Shown piece by piece: positions 9,733 through 20,668 of a DNA stretch of 32,438 nucleotides. A program made the translations under genes and the position numbers. The stretch spans positions 1 to 32,438 of the forward strand of contig CAZJBS010000032.1 of the NCBI GenBank assembly GCA_964544475.1, read 5' to 3'. The DNA comes from CAZJBS01 sp964544475 (GTDB taxonomy: Bacteria; CLD3; SB21). The notes below the pieces were generated by a model. The model searched no databases, had not been told where the DNA came from, and saw only the letters and a program-made list of their open reading frames with translations. Position 1 is the stretch's first letter; each line of letters starts with the position of its first letter.

Positions 9733-10749
9733 ATGTCGGCCCGATATACGATTCTGATCGTGGATGACAACGCGGACAACCGGTATTCCCTGCGAAAGAC
9801 GCTTCAGCACGACGATTACCGGTTTCTGGAAGCCCACGACGACACGACCGCCCTCGTGGCTTTTTCGCGGGAAAACCCCGATCTCGTCCTGCTTGACGTG
9901 CGGCTGCCCGGCGTGGATGGTTTCGAAATCTGCGATAAAATCCGTCAGATCTCGCCGCATGTGCCGGTCATGTTCGTCACGGCCAATGTCAAAGACTTTT
10001 CCAACCAGATGCTCGGATTTGAGAAGGGCGCCGACGATTACGTGATTCAGCCGTACGAACCGCGGGAAATGGCCGTAAAGGTCAAAGCCTTGTTGCGCAA
10101 CAAATTGCTGTACGACGAATTGCTGCTCGAAATCGGGCGATTGGAGAGCCTGAAAAGCCGGTTGGCCGCCTCCAACGAGACGTTGCGTGATCTCAACATC
10201 ACGTTGGATGAAAAGAACCGGTATCTGGACTCCATCTCCATGACGGACCAACTGACGTCATTGTACAACAGAAAATATTTTGTGCAACGTCTTCAAAAAG
10301 AGCTCAGCGCGGTGCGCCGTTACGGCCACGAAACGGCCGTGGCTCTTTTTGATCTTGACCGTTTCGGTTTGCTCAATGAGCGATTCGGTGCAACGCAGGC
10401 GGACGTGGTACTCAAAGAGTGCGCCGGCCTGCTCATCAAGGCGCTGCGTCAAAGCGACATTGTCATCCGATTCGACGGTGCGCGTTTCGTCGTGCTTTTC
10501 ACCCACACGTCTGAATCCAACGCGATGGGGAAATGCCGCATGATCCAGGAATTCCTCTCGTTATACCGTTTTTCCATTTTTGACGATACGAATCCTGAAC
10601 CACCACCCATCACGGCCAGCGTGGCCGTGTTGTCACTGGCGCATCCGTGGATCACCGGCGAAGCCTCCGTTGTCGATTCGCTGGAACAGGCTCTCTCGGA
10701 AGCAAAACGGAACGGCGCCGGCCAGTTGGTGGTCGGCCAACGACTGTGA
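9733..10749 (+). CDS. Receiver-GGDEF-family protein with degenerate receiver Lys and degenerate GGDEF
   Basis: A 338-residue response regulator. The N-terminal receiver has the acidic pair (DD, 11-12) and phospho-acceptor D55 in LLDVRLPG, but the invariant Lys of the VKP motif is replaced by Q106 (YVIQPYEP). A coiled-coil linker (about 125-168) leads to a GGDEF-fold domain: MTDQLTSLYNRKYF (about 170-183) and FDLDRFGLLNERFG are clear, but the active-site motif reads DGARF (248-252) in place of GGDEF, so diguanylate cyclase activity is unlikely. It may instead bind nucleotide, or act by protein contact. The gene begins 3 bp after the hybrid kinase stop and is presumably its partner. gcvP starts 47 bp after its end. 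Confidence 0.92.
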   Translation: MSARYTILIVDDNADNRYSLRKTLQHDDYRFLEAHDDTTALVAFSRENPDLVLLDVRLPGVDGFEICDKIRQISPHVPVMFVTANVKDFSNQMLGFEKGADDYVIQPYEPREMAVKVKALLRNKLLYDELLLEIGRLESLKSRLAASNETLRDLNITLDEKNRYLDSISMTDQLTSLYNRKYFVQRLQKELSAVRRYGHETAVALFDLDRFGLLNERFGATQADVVLKECAGLLIKALRQSDIVIRFDGARFVVLFTHTSESNAMGKCRMIQEFLSLYRFSIFDDTNPEPPPITASVAVLSLAHPWITGEASVVDSLEQALSEAKRNGAGQLVVGQRL

Positions 10750-10796
10750 CGGCTGGACCCATACTAACGCATCATTCACTTAACTCCTCATCATCC

Positions 10797-13651
<2,855 letters not shown>

Positions 13652-13655
<4 letters not shown>

Positions 13656-14026
13656 CGCGCCATCGAAATCTTGTCGTGGTCGGTGACCGGGTTTTGATAC
13701 TGCCCGATGCGCGAAAGGAACAGACCCATCACGGTTTGTATCTGCCCCAGGGGGTTGAAGAAAAAGAAAAAGTGCAGGCCGGTACCGTCGTCCGTACCGG
13801 CCCGGGCTATCCATTGCCCGACGCCAACAGCGCCGGCGACGAACCCTGGATGAACGACCGCCAGGTGGAACCCCGATATCTGCCGACTCAGGCGCGCGAA
13901 GGTGACTACGCCATCTTTCTTCGCAAGGCGGCCGTCGAAATCGAATACGACGGCAAAACATACCTGATCGTACCTCAGGCCGCCATTCTCGTACTCCTGC
14001 GGGAAGACCACGACGCCGACGCCTGA
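13652..14026 (+). CDS. Divergent GroES/Hsp10-family co-chaperone-like protein
   Basis: A 124-residue Cpn10-fold protein. The N-terminal VVGDRVLILPDARKEQTHHG, then LYLPQGVEEKEKVQAGTVV, and the C-terminal DGKTYLIVPQAAILVLL follow GroES closely. Between the second strand and the last third, a segment of about 35 residues (PGYPLPDANSAG to LPTQAREGD) is longer and different from standard GroES of 95-100 residues, so the roof or core region is altered. A GroEL partner is not in the window, and housekeeping groES is usually beside groEL, so this is probably a paralogue. Its ATG overlaps the gcvP stop, indicating translational coupling with GcvP; whether it helps fold GcvP is speculation. Confidence 0.85.
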
Positions 14027-14127
14027 ACCAGAATTGGCCCGGAACGGCGTACCTATATTGACGATACGCTTCTTCTGACACTGAAAACGACGAACGGTTC
14101 CATATCATCAACTCCAAGGAGGATACT

Positions 14128-15021
14128 ATGCAACTCGGTTTCATCGGCCTCGGCAAAATGGGCGGCTACATGGTTCAACGCCTGTTGAAGGACAAACATG
14201 ACGTCGTCGGTTTTGACCTTAGCGCGGACGTCGTCAAAGCGATCGCCGCCAAAGGCATGACGGCGTCTTCTTCCATGGAGGACATGGTGTCCAAACTGAA
14301 GGGTCGCAAAGCGGTATGGGTCATGGTCCCCGCCGGCAAACCGACCGAGGACACCATCGCCAAGGTCGCCGCGATGTTGTCCAAAGGCGACATCATCATC
14401 GACGGCGGCAATACGTACTACAAGGACGATATCCGGCGCGCCGGTGAACTCAAAGCGAAAGGGCTTCACTATGTGGACGTCGGCACGAGCGGCGGCGTCT
14501 GGGGTTTGCAGAACGGATATTGCATGATGATCGGCGGCGAAAAAGACGTCGTCGATTATCTGGATCCCATTCTCAAGACCCTGGGCCCGGTGGATGGCTA
14601 CGCCTATATGGGCGCGCACGGTTCGGGACACATGGTCAAGATGGTGCACAACGGCATCGAGTATGGCATGATGCAGGCTTATGCCGAAGGCTTCGAAATC
14701 ATGAAGGCATCGCCGTTCAATCTCGATTTGGCCAAAATCGCCGACCTGTGGATGCATGCGTCGGTCGTCCGTTCGTGGCTTCTGGAATTGACCGCGGAGG
14801 GCCTGAAGAAGAATCCCACGCTGGATGGCATCAAGGGCTGGGTCGCCGACTCCGGTGAAGGGCGCTGGACCATCCTCGAAGCGATCGAACGGGATGTGCC
14901 GGCTCCGGTCATCACGGCATCGCTTTTCGAACGCTTCCATTCGCGTCAGCCTGAAAGTTTCGCCGCCAAAATGCTGGCGATGATGCGCAATCAATTCGGC
15001 GGCCATGAAGTGAAAAAATAG
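14128..15021 (+). CDS. 6-phosphogluconate dehydrogenase, short (GntZ/YqeC-like) form
   Basis: The enzyme oxidatively decarboxylates 6-phosphogluconate to ribulose 5-phosphate. Residues 1-12 are the Rossmann start GFIGLGKMGG. The substrate and catalytic segments are IIDGGNTYYKDDIRRA, YVDVGTSGGVWGLQNGYCMM and KMVHNGIEYGMMQAYAEGF, with the conserved Lys-His-Asn-Gly-Ile catalytic set. At 297 residues it is the short form lacking the long C-terminal domain of the approximately 470-residue Gnd, a form often reported as NAD-dependent. The start has a strong AAGGAGG 8 nt upstream. It follows the groES-like gene by 101 bp, so it may have its own promoter. Together with glycogen phosphorylase downstream it points to sugar-phosphate metabolism. 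Confidence 0.93.
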   Translation: MQLGFIGLGKMGGYMVQRLLKDKHDVVGFDLSADVVKAIAAKGMTASSSMEDMVSKLKGRKAVWVMVPAGKPTEDTIAKVAAMLSKGDIIIDGGNTYYKDDIRRAGELKAKGLHYVDVGTSGGVWGLQNGYCMMIGGEKDVVDYLDPILKTLGPVDGYAYMGAHGSGHMVKMVHNGIEYGMMQAYAEGFEIMKASPFNLDLAKIADLWMHASVVRSWLLELTAEGLKKNPTLDGIKGWVADSGEGRWTILEAIERDVPAPVITASLFERFHSRQPESFAAKMLAMMRNQFGGHEVKK

Positions 15022-15029
15022 TCCGTACG

Positions 15030-15061
15030 GCCCGCGGGCGCCGTAACCTGGTTGCGGCGCC
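15030..15061. repeat. Stacked GC-rich inverted repeats between gnd-like and MBL genes
   Basis: GCCCGCGGGC (15030-15039) is a perfect palindrome. Overlapping it, GGCGCCGTAACC (15037-15048) and GGTTGCGGCGCC (15050-15061) pair with one T-G wobble around a central T. The two structures are mutually exclusive. No T-tract follows, so it is not a classical terminator; it may be an mRNA processing or stability element. Confidence 0.5.
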
Positions 15062-15085
15062 ATATGCCGACGGTAGAAGGTTGCC

Positions 15086-16171
15086 ATGTCTCCGACCCGC
15101 AGAAAATTTCTCCACACGCTCGGCCTCGGCGGGCTCGGCCTGATGACCGGCCGCGCCGTCAGAGCTTCCCACCTGACGAAAGACGGCGCGGTCGACTACG
15201 TGCGGAACGAAACGCTGCGCACTATCCTCCCCGGATATGCTGGAAACCCGGTCGCCGACGGACGTTTTCTAAATGACGGCCTATTTTCCTCCGACAAATC
15301 GTTCGGCAGCGTCTTCAAGTGGTGGATGTCGGAAAATCCGCAAAAAGAGGAAAAGAAAAACGATCTCTGGCGTCCCACCGTGCAACGGATCAAAGACCTG
15401 TCGGCGATCAGGGACGACGTCATGATCTGGCTCGGGCACGCGGCATTTCTTATTCGTCTTGAAGGAAAGTGGATCCTGACCGACCCGTGTCTCACGAGTC
15501 TCCCCTTCCGGAGCCGGCTCGCCGGACTTCCCGTAACCTTCGATCAACTGTCCGTCGTGGATTACATCCTGATATCCCACGGCCATTACGACCACCTCGA
15601 TTCGGATTCGATTTCCGAATTGCCCTGCCGGCATGCCACGGCGCTGGTGCCTCTGAAAATGACGCCATTGATTACGTCCATGAACCGCCACCTGTCGACG
15701 ATCGAGGCTGGCTGGTTCCAGGAATATCCATTGAATGCGCCATTTCGTATCTATTTTCTGCCTGCCCGGCATTGGTATCTGCGTGTCCCGTGGGACCGCA
15801 ACAAAGTGCTTTGGGGCGGTTTTCTGATCGAAACAGACAAGAAACGAATATTTTTCGCCGGCGACACCGCCTACGGCGCTCATTTCAAAACCATCGCGGA
15901 GCTTTTCAGTCCGATGGATGTCGTGGTGATGCCGATCGGTGCTTACAAGCCGCCATTCATCATGCAATCGAATCATGCCAATCCGGCGGAGGCAGTCCAG
16001 GCCTTCAACGATCTCGGCGGCAAAACGCTGATACCGATGCACTATGGAACGTTCAATCTTTCCGACGAACCGATAGGTGAACCCTTGCGATGGCTCCGTC
16101 AACAACGCGACGAAGGCAGCATCAATGGACAGCTGGTCACGCCGGATATCGGCGAAATTGTACCCATCTGA
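15086..16171 (+). CDS. Tat-exported metallo-beta-lactamase-fold hydrolase, NAPE-PLD-like
   Basis: A 361-residue protein. The N-terminus TRRKFLHTLGLGGLGLM is a twin-arginine signal with hydrophobic core, so the enzyme is probably exported folded to the periplasm. The metal site is complete: HGHYDH (165-170), then H229 (LPARHW), D260 (FFAGDTAY) and H319 (IPMHYGTF). The order and the WLGHAAFLIRLEGKWILTDP block resemble the N-acyl-phosphatidylethanolamine phospholipase D / UlaG-like branch, so a phosphodiester of a membrane lipid is a plausible substrate. The true substrate is unknown. The stop codon lies in the Shine-Dalgarno of the glycogen phosphorylase gene, so the two are probably co-transcribed. 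Confidence 0.9.
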   Translation: MSPTRRKFLHTLGLGGLGLMTGRAVRASHLTKDGAVDYVRNETLRTILPGYAGNPVADGRFLNDGLFSSDKSFGSVFKWWMSENPQKEEKKNDLWRPTVQRIKDLSAIRDDVMIWLGHAAFLIRLEGKWILTDPCLTSLPFRSRLAGLPVTFDQLSVVDYILISHGHYDHLDSDSISELPCRHATALVPLKMTPLITSMNRHLSTIEAGWFQEYPLNAPFRIYFLPARHWYLRVPWDRNKVLWGGFLIETDKKRIFFAGDTAYGAHFKTIAELFSPMDVVVMPIGAYKPPFIMQSNHANPAEAVQAFNDLGGKTLIPMHYGTFNLSDEPIGEPLRWLRQQRDEGSINGQLVTPDIGEIVPI

Positions 16172-16182
16172 GGAGGTGTGCC

Positions 16183-18702
16183 ATGACGTCACCCATGCGA
16201 AAAAAAAGGCTCTCCCCGTCGAACAACCCGCTTCGGGGCCATGACGCGGAGGCGCTGAAACTCTCGTTTGTCGACCACCTGGAATATTCACTCGCCAAAG
16301 ATGATTATTCCGCCACGGCGCGGGATGCCTTCAAGAGCCTTGCCCTGACGGTACGAGACCGCATGATCGAGCGGTGGATCGAAACCCAGCAGACGTATTA
16401 TCGCCAGGATGCCAAACGCATCTACTACCTGTCCCTGGAATTTCTCATCGGCCGCACATTGGGCAATGCGCTTATCAACCTCAATCTGGACGCTCCCATC
16501 GAAGGCGCCCTGAAGGATCTGGGCTATACCCTCGAAGCGTTGGTCGATATCGAATGGGACGCCGGTCTTGGCAACGGCGGCCTCGGCCGGCTCGCCGCGT
16601 GTTTCCTGGATTCCATGGCCACGCTCGAACTGCCGGCTTATGGATACGGCATCCGATACGAATACGGTATTTTCCAGCAACGCATCAAGGACGGCTATCA
16701 ATACGAAACGCCGGACAGCTGGCTTCGGTACGGCAATCCGTGGGAGATCGAACGTCCCGAGTATCTGTATCCGGTCCAGTTTTACGGTCGTGTGCATCAA
16801 TACACCGATGACCGGGGTGTACTGCGTCATGAATGGCTCGACACGCGCGACGTGATGGCCATGGCGTACGACTCGCCGGTACCCGGCTGCCGCAATAACA
16901 CCGTCAACAACATGCGCCTTTGGGCCGCCAAATCCACTCGCGAATTCGATTTCGAGTATTTCAATCACGGCAACTACGAACAGGCCGTGGCCAACAAGGC
17001 CCAGTCCGAAACGATTTCCAAAGTGCTCTACCCCAACGATAATATTATTGAAGGCAAAGAACTCAGACTCAGACAGGAATTTTTTTTCGTGTCGGCCACC
17101 ATCCAGGACATTATTCGCCGATTCAAAAAGAACCGCCAGGACGGCTGGGACTCTTTCCACGACAAAGTGGCCATCCAACTCAACGACACGCACCCGGCCA
17201 TTGCCATTGCGGAATTGATGCGCATCCTGGTCGATCATGAAAACCTGGGTTGGGACCGATCGTGGTCGATAACTACACGCACGTTCGGTTACACGAACCA
17301 CACCGTATTGCCGGAGGCCCTGGAAAAATGGCCGGTGTCTCTGCTGGAACGCGTGTTACCGCGTCACGTGCAGATCATTTACGAGATCAACCGCCGTTTC
17401 CTCGATGACGTCAATCAAAAGTATCCCGGCGATCTCGGCCGGTTGCGCCGCCTGTCGATAATCGAGGAAGGACCGGAAAAGAGAGTGCGGATGGCCCATC
17501 TGGCCATCGTCGGAAGCCACGCCGTCAATGGAGTGGCCGCCCTGCATTCCCAAATTCTGAAAGACACGCTGTTTCGCGATTTTTACGAACTCTTCCCGGA
17601 CCGCTTTCAGAACAAAACCAACGGCATCACACAACGGCGTTGGCTCAAACTCTGCAATCCGAAACTTTCGGAACTGATCACCCGATCCATTGGTGAAAAA
17701 TGGCTGACCGATCTGTTCGCCCTGAAGAAGCTGGCGCCCAAGGCGGACCAGGCGGCGTTTCGGGCGGAATGGCATGCCATCAAACGATCCAACAAAGAAC
17801 GGCTGGCCGCGTACATTCGCACGCACTGCGAAAGGGATGTCGATCCGGATTCGCTCTTCGATTGCCAGGTCAAACGGCTCCACGAATACAAACGCCAACT
17901 GCTGAATGTCCTGCATGTGGTGACCCGTTACAACCGTTTGTTGAAGGACCCGGCGGCGGTGGCGGTTCCCCGCACGATCCTGTTTGCCGGCAAAGCCGCG
18001 CCGGGGTATCACACGGCCAAGCTCATCATCAAATTGATCAACGCGGTCGCGGACACGATTCATCGCGATCGCGACGTCCGGCAGAAGCTGAGCGTCGTCT
18101 TCCTGCCCAATTATTCGGTCACCCTCGCGGAACTCATCATACCGGCAGCCGATCTTTCGGAACAGATTTCGACGGCGGGTACGGAAGCGTCGGGCACCAG
18201 CAACATGAAATTCGCCCTCAATGGCGCCCTGACGATCGGCACGCTGGATGGCGCCAATATTGAGATCAAGGAAGAAGTCGGTGACGACAATATTTTTATT
18301 TTCGGACTGAAAACCGATGAGGTTGCCGCCTACAAGCGGCGCGGCTACCGGCCCGCGGATTTCTACCATGGCAATGAAGAACTCCGCCAGGCTCTCGACA
18401 TGATCGGCGGCGGGTATTTTTCCCCTTTCGAGCCGGATTTGTTCAAACCGCTGGTGCGCGAACTGCTTGAGAACGATCATTACATGCTCCTTGCCGACTA
18501 CGCCGACTACATCGCCTGCCAGGATCGGGTCGACCGGGTCTATCTGGACCGCGAAGCATGGGTGCGACGCTCTATTCTCAACGTTGCGCACATGGGCAAG
18601 TTTTCATCCGATCGTACGATTCAGGAGTATGTCAAAGACATCTGGCACGTCAAGCCGGTGCCGATTTCCATGGACAGCGGCGGGGCCGACAGGTCCAGGT
18701 GA
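16183..18702 (+). CDS. glgP: Glycogen/alpha-glucan phosphorylase
   Basis: The enzyme releases glucose 1-phosphate from alpha-1,4-glucans using phosphate and PLP. The 839-residue product has the normal length of GT35 phosphorylases. Landmarks are RIYYLSLEFLIGRTLGNALI, DAGLGNGGLGRLAACFLDS, LNDTHPAIAIAELMRILVD, FGYTNHTVLPEALEKWPV, NGITQRRWL, VKRLHEYKRQLLN, and the PLP-lysine K676 in EASGTSNMKFALNGALTIG. The ATG at 16183 follows AGGAGG by 7 nt; this purine block includes the stop of the upstream hydrolase gene. The frame is open further upstream, but those residues are Arg-rich, overlap the hydrolase and do not resemble the family. No glycogen synthase or branching enzyme is in the window. Confidence 0.97.
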   Translation: MTSPMRKKRLSPSNNPLRGHDAEALKLSFVDHLEYSLAKDDYSATARDAFKSLALTVRDRMIERWIETQQTYYRQDAKRIYYLSLEFLIGRTLGNALINLNLDAPIEGALKDLGYTLEALVDIEWDAGLGNGGLGRLAACFLDSMATLELPAYGYGIRYEYGIFQQRIKDGYQYETPDSWLRYGNPWEIERPEYLYPVQFYGRVHQYTDDRGVLRHEWLDTRDVMAMAYDSPVPGCRNNTVNNMRLWAAKSTREFDFEYFNHGNYEQAVANKAQSETISKVLYPNDNIIEGKELRLRQEFFFVSATIQDIIRRFKKNRQDGWDSFHDKVAIQLNDTHPAIAIAELMRILVDHENLGWDRSWSITTRTFGYTNHTVLPEALEKWPVSLLERVLPRHVQIIYEINRRFLDDVNQKYPGDLGRLRRLSIIEEGPEKRVRMAHLAIVGSHAVNGVAALHSQILKDTLFRDFYELFPDRFQNKTNGITQRRWLKLCNPKLSELITRSIGEKWLTDLFALKKLAPKADQAAFRAEWHAIKRSNKERLAAYIRTHCERDVDPDSLFDCQVKRLHEYKRQLLNVLHVVTRYNRLLKDPAAVAVPRTILFAGKAAPGYHTAKLIIKLINAVADTIHRDRDVRQKLSVVFLPNYSVTLAELIIPAADLSEQISTAGTEASGTSNMKFALNGALTIGTLDGANIEIKEEVGDDNIFIFGLKTDEVAAYKRRGYRPADFYHGNEELRQALDMIGGGYFSPFEPDLFKPLVRELLENDHYMLLADYADYIACQDRVDRVYLDREAWVRRSILNVAHMGKFSSDRTIQEYVKDIWHVKPVPISMDSGGADRSR

Positions 18703-18811
18703 ATCCGGCGCGTCCATTTTGAACCAAATCACGCTGGTCCATCGATCCAACGACGACTTTGTCGAAACCGAATGGCGGAAATAACGTATCCTGCGCAGGA
18801 AAGGATATGAC

Positions 18812-19840
18812 ATGAGCTCGACGAACTTCATCGATCGGTTGCGCGGCAACTTGTTGGAACAGCGCCGTAACCTGGTCGAATGGTTGACGACCGCCGCCAC
18901 CAAAACAAAACAAACGCGCCTCGGTCCCTACGATGAGGCCGCCCTGAAAAACCACCTCCAGACACTGGACACCGCGTTGCAGAAGACGGACGACAAGACT
19001 CTGGGATTGTGTACCGTTTGTCACGATTATGTCGAGGCGACGCGCCTTGAAATGGACTACACAGCGTGCGTGTGCCTTGAGCACATGACGGGGGATCAGA
19101 AGGCCAGGCTCGAGGCGGAGTTGGAACTTTCACAGAAGGTCCAGAAAGCCCTGCTGCCGCAAGCCATCCCGCCCATAGCCGGATTGGATCTGGCGGTCTA
19201 CAGCCAACCGGCCCAGATCGTCGGCGGAGATTATTTCGATTTCTTTGAGTTCCGGAACGGCCATTTTGGATTCACAGTCGGCGATGTGATGGGCAAGGGC
19301 ATGCCGGCCAGCCTCCTGATGGCCAATCTGCAGGCGTCGCTGCGAATCCTGGTCAAGGACCACGACACGCCGCACGAAACGTTGGACCGGCTCAACGCGA
19401 TTTTTTGTCACAACGTCCGGTTGACCAAGTTTGTGACGCTTTTTCTTGGAAAGTATGATGCGACCAACCGCGTGCTGAATTACAGCAATGCCGGCCACAA
19501 TCCTCCGGCGCTTTGGAGGAAGGGACCGGACGGCGGTTCATTGTCCTGGCTATCTCCAAACGGCGCCGCTGTGGGCCTTGTCGAGCAGTCTGTTTTTCAA
19601 ACCGACACCGTCCGGCTTCAACTCGGCGACGTGTTGATTTTCTACACGGACGGTTTCTCGGAGGCGCTCAACGGACGCGAAGAGGAATTTGGGGAGGAGC
19701 GTATCGCCGCGGCGGCGCGCGACAATCGCATGGCCCCCGCCGCCGACATCGTTCGTCACATCAAAGAGGCGGTGCGAACGCACACGCAAGATGCACCGCT
19801 GGCCGACGACCGAACCCTGTTGGTTTTCAAAGTGACGTAG
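18812..19840 (+). CDS. PP2C-type (SpoIIE/RsbU) phosphatase with N-terminal DksA-like cysteine cluster
   Basis: A 342-residue protein. Residues about 105-342 form the RsbU/SpoIIE phosphatase: LSQKVQKALLP, then metal-binding VGGDYFDFF (D140), VGDVMGKGMPASLLMA (D158), SNAGHNPP, FYTDGFSEA and ADDRTLL. These enzymes dephosphorylate anti-sigma-factor antagonists in partner-switching systems. The N-terminal 95 residues are a helical pair followed by LGLCTVCHDYVEATRLE and YTACVCLEHM, giving C67-x2-C70-x15-C86-x-C88. The surrounding pattern looks like the DksA/TraR zinc finger, although the second pair is CxC rather than CxxC. No STAS antagonist or anti-sigma kinase gene is nearby. The gene follows glgP by 109 bp and ends just before a strong terminator. 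A 12 bp palindrome (18789-18800) precedes the ribosome-binding region. Confidence 0.9.
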   Translation: MSSTNFIDRLRGNLLEQRRNLVEWLTTAATKTKQTRLGPYDEAALKNHLQTLDTALQKTDDKTLGLCTVCHDYVEATRLEMDYTACVCLEHMTGDQKARLEAELELSQKVQKALLPQAIPPIAGLDLAVYSQPAQIVGGDYFDFFEFRNGHFGFTVGDVMGKGMPASLLMANLQASLRILVKDHDTPHETLDRLNAIFCHNVRLTKFVTLFLGKYDATNRVLNYSNAGHNPPALWRKGPDGGSLSWLSPNGAAVGLVEQSVFQTDTVRLQLGDVLIFYTDGFSEALNGREEEFGEERIAAAARDNRMAPAADIVRHIKEAVRTHTQDAPLADDRTLLVFKVT

Positions 19841-19866
19841 TCACACCCGGCGTTGGAACAAAAAAG

Positions 19867-19903
19867 AAATCGTTTCCGAGCAATGCCGGAAACGATTTTT
19901 TTT
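19867..19903. terminator. Bidirectional Rho-independent terminator between convergent genes
   Basis: AAATCGTTTCCG (19867-19878) pairs perfectly with CGGAAACGATTT (19887-19898) around an 8 nt loop. A T-tract continues to 19903 on the + strand, and an A-rich block upstream gives a T-tract for the - strand. It serves the phosphatase gene (+) and the convergent lipoprotein gene (-). Confidence 0.9.
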
Positions 19904-19932
19904 CTTTGATGCGATGATGAAGATTTTCGAGG

Positions 19933-20520
19933 CTACTGCCCTACTTTGAACGTCTTCACAAATTCATCGAATGAAGTATTCCAGTGTTCCATGGTTTTCT
20001 GGGGTCCGACGGCCTTGAAAAACCATGGTCCATTGGCGGTTTCCACGATAGCCGCCTTCATGGCGTACCCGGGCACTTCGTCGACCGGCCCGCCCATCAT
20101 CATCGGATTCTTGGGCTTTTTGTAAGTCCCGGTCACATAAACGACGGTGACCGGCAGACCGTTCGCCTCCAACTTGTTCGACTGGACTTTGTCTTTCGTG
20201 TTGGCGCCGTCCGGCTGCAGGAATTGCCCATACCATCGGTCTAGATTCGCATCCACCGAACCACCCGTTCCGGGGAAAAAGAACACGGCCATTTCGCCGG
20301 CGTCCTGGCCATCGACACCTGGCATTTTGAATTGGGCTTTTCGCATGGGATTCTGCGGCGGCTCCGGAATCCACTCTTTGGGCGCCACATAACTGACGTC
20401 ACCGGCAGGAAGACCTGAAGACACGGCCGTCATGTTTTGACCGTCCGTTTTCTTCTCATCGGATTTACAACCGGCTGTGAGCGCGGCTGTTATGATCATA
20501 AGACCGAGCAATTTGTTCAT
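19933..20520 (-). CDS. Lipoprotein of unknown function
   Basis: A 195-residue predicted lipoprotein: MNKLLGLMIITAALTAGC has a short charged start, hydrophobic core and lipobox LTAGC with Cys18. The mature part has W-x-P-x-PP-x-NPMRKAQFKMPG, then an acidic MAVFFFPGTGGSVDANLDRW and a C-terminal block NGPWFFKAVGPQKTMEHW. This signature resembles, from memory, a widespread group of small uncharacterised exported proteins (often seen in Planctomycetes and FCB-like genomes), but I cannot name the domain. Start ATG 20520 has AAAGGAG upstream. It diverges from the EamA transporter gene and converges on the phosphatase gene. Confidence 0.85.
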   Translation of the reverse strand: MNKLLGLMIITAALTAGCKSDEKKTDGQNMTAVSSGLPAGDVSYVAPKEWIPEPPQNPMRKAQFKMPGVDGQDAGEMAVFFFPGTGGSVDANLDRWYGQFLQPDGANTKDKVQSNKLEANGLPVTVVYVTGTYKKPKNPMMMGGPVDEVPGYAMKAAIVETANGPWFFKAVGPQKTMEHWNTSFDEFVKTFKVGQ

Positions 20521-20555
20521 GAATCTCCTTTCAAGATTGAATGAGCAACGGCGCG

Positions 20556-20584
20556 AAAATAAGTAAAATAGAAGGATGGGGCAA
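20556..20584 (-). promoter_or_regulatory. Sigma-70-type promoter for the lipoprotein gene
   Basis: On the - strand a TTGCCC (20584-20579) and a TATTTT (20561-20556) are 17 bp apart, about 35 bp before the lipoprotein start. The surrounding 148 bp region is also the upstream region of the divergent transporter gene and holds an 11 bp palindrome, TGCAA-C-TTGCA, at 20608-20618. Confidence 0.4.
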
Positions 20585-20668
20585 GTGTTTTCAGGTCATT
20601 TTCAAAGTGCAACTTGCAAAAAACGTCCGTATGCTCCCAGCGGATTGTGATTAACAAACGGAGAAGTC

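Noticed and set aside
14053..15117. Antisense frame of 354 codons opposite the 6-phosphogluconate dehydrogenase gene
   Set aside because: The + strand encodes a clear enzyme with a strong Shine-Dalgarno; the reverse frame is a codon-phase shadow.
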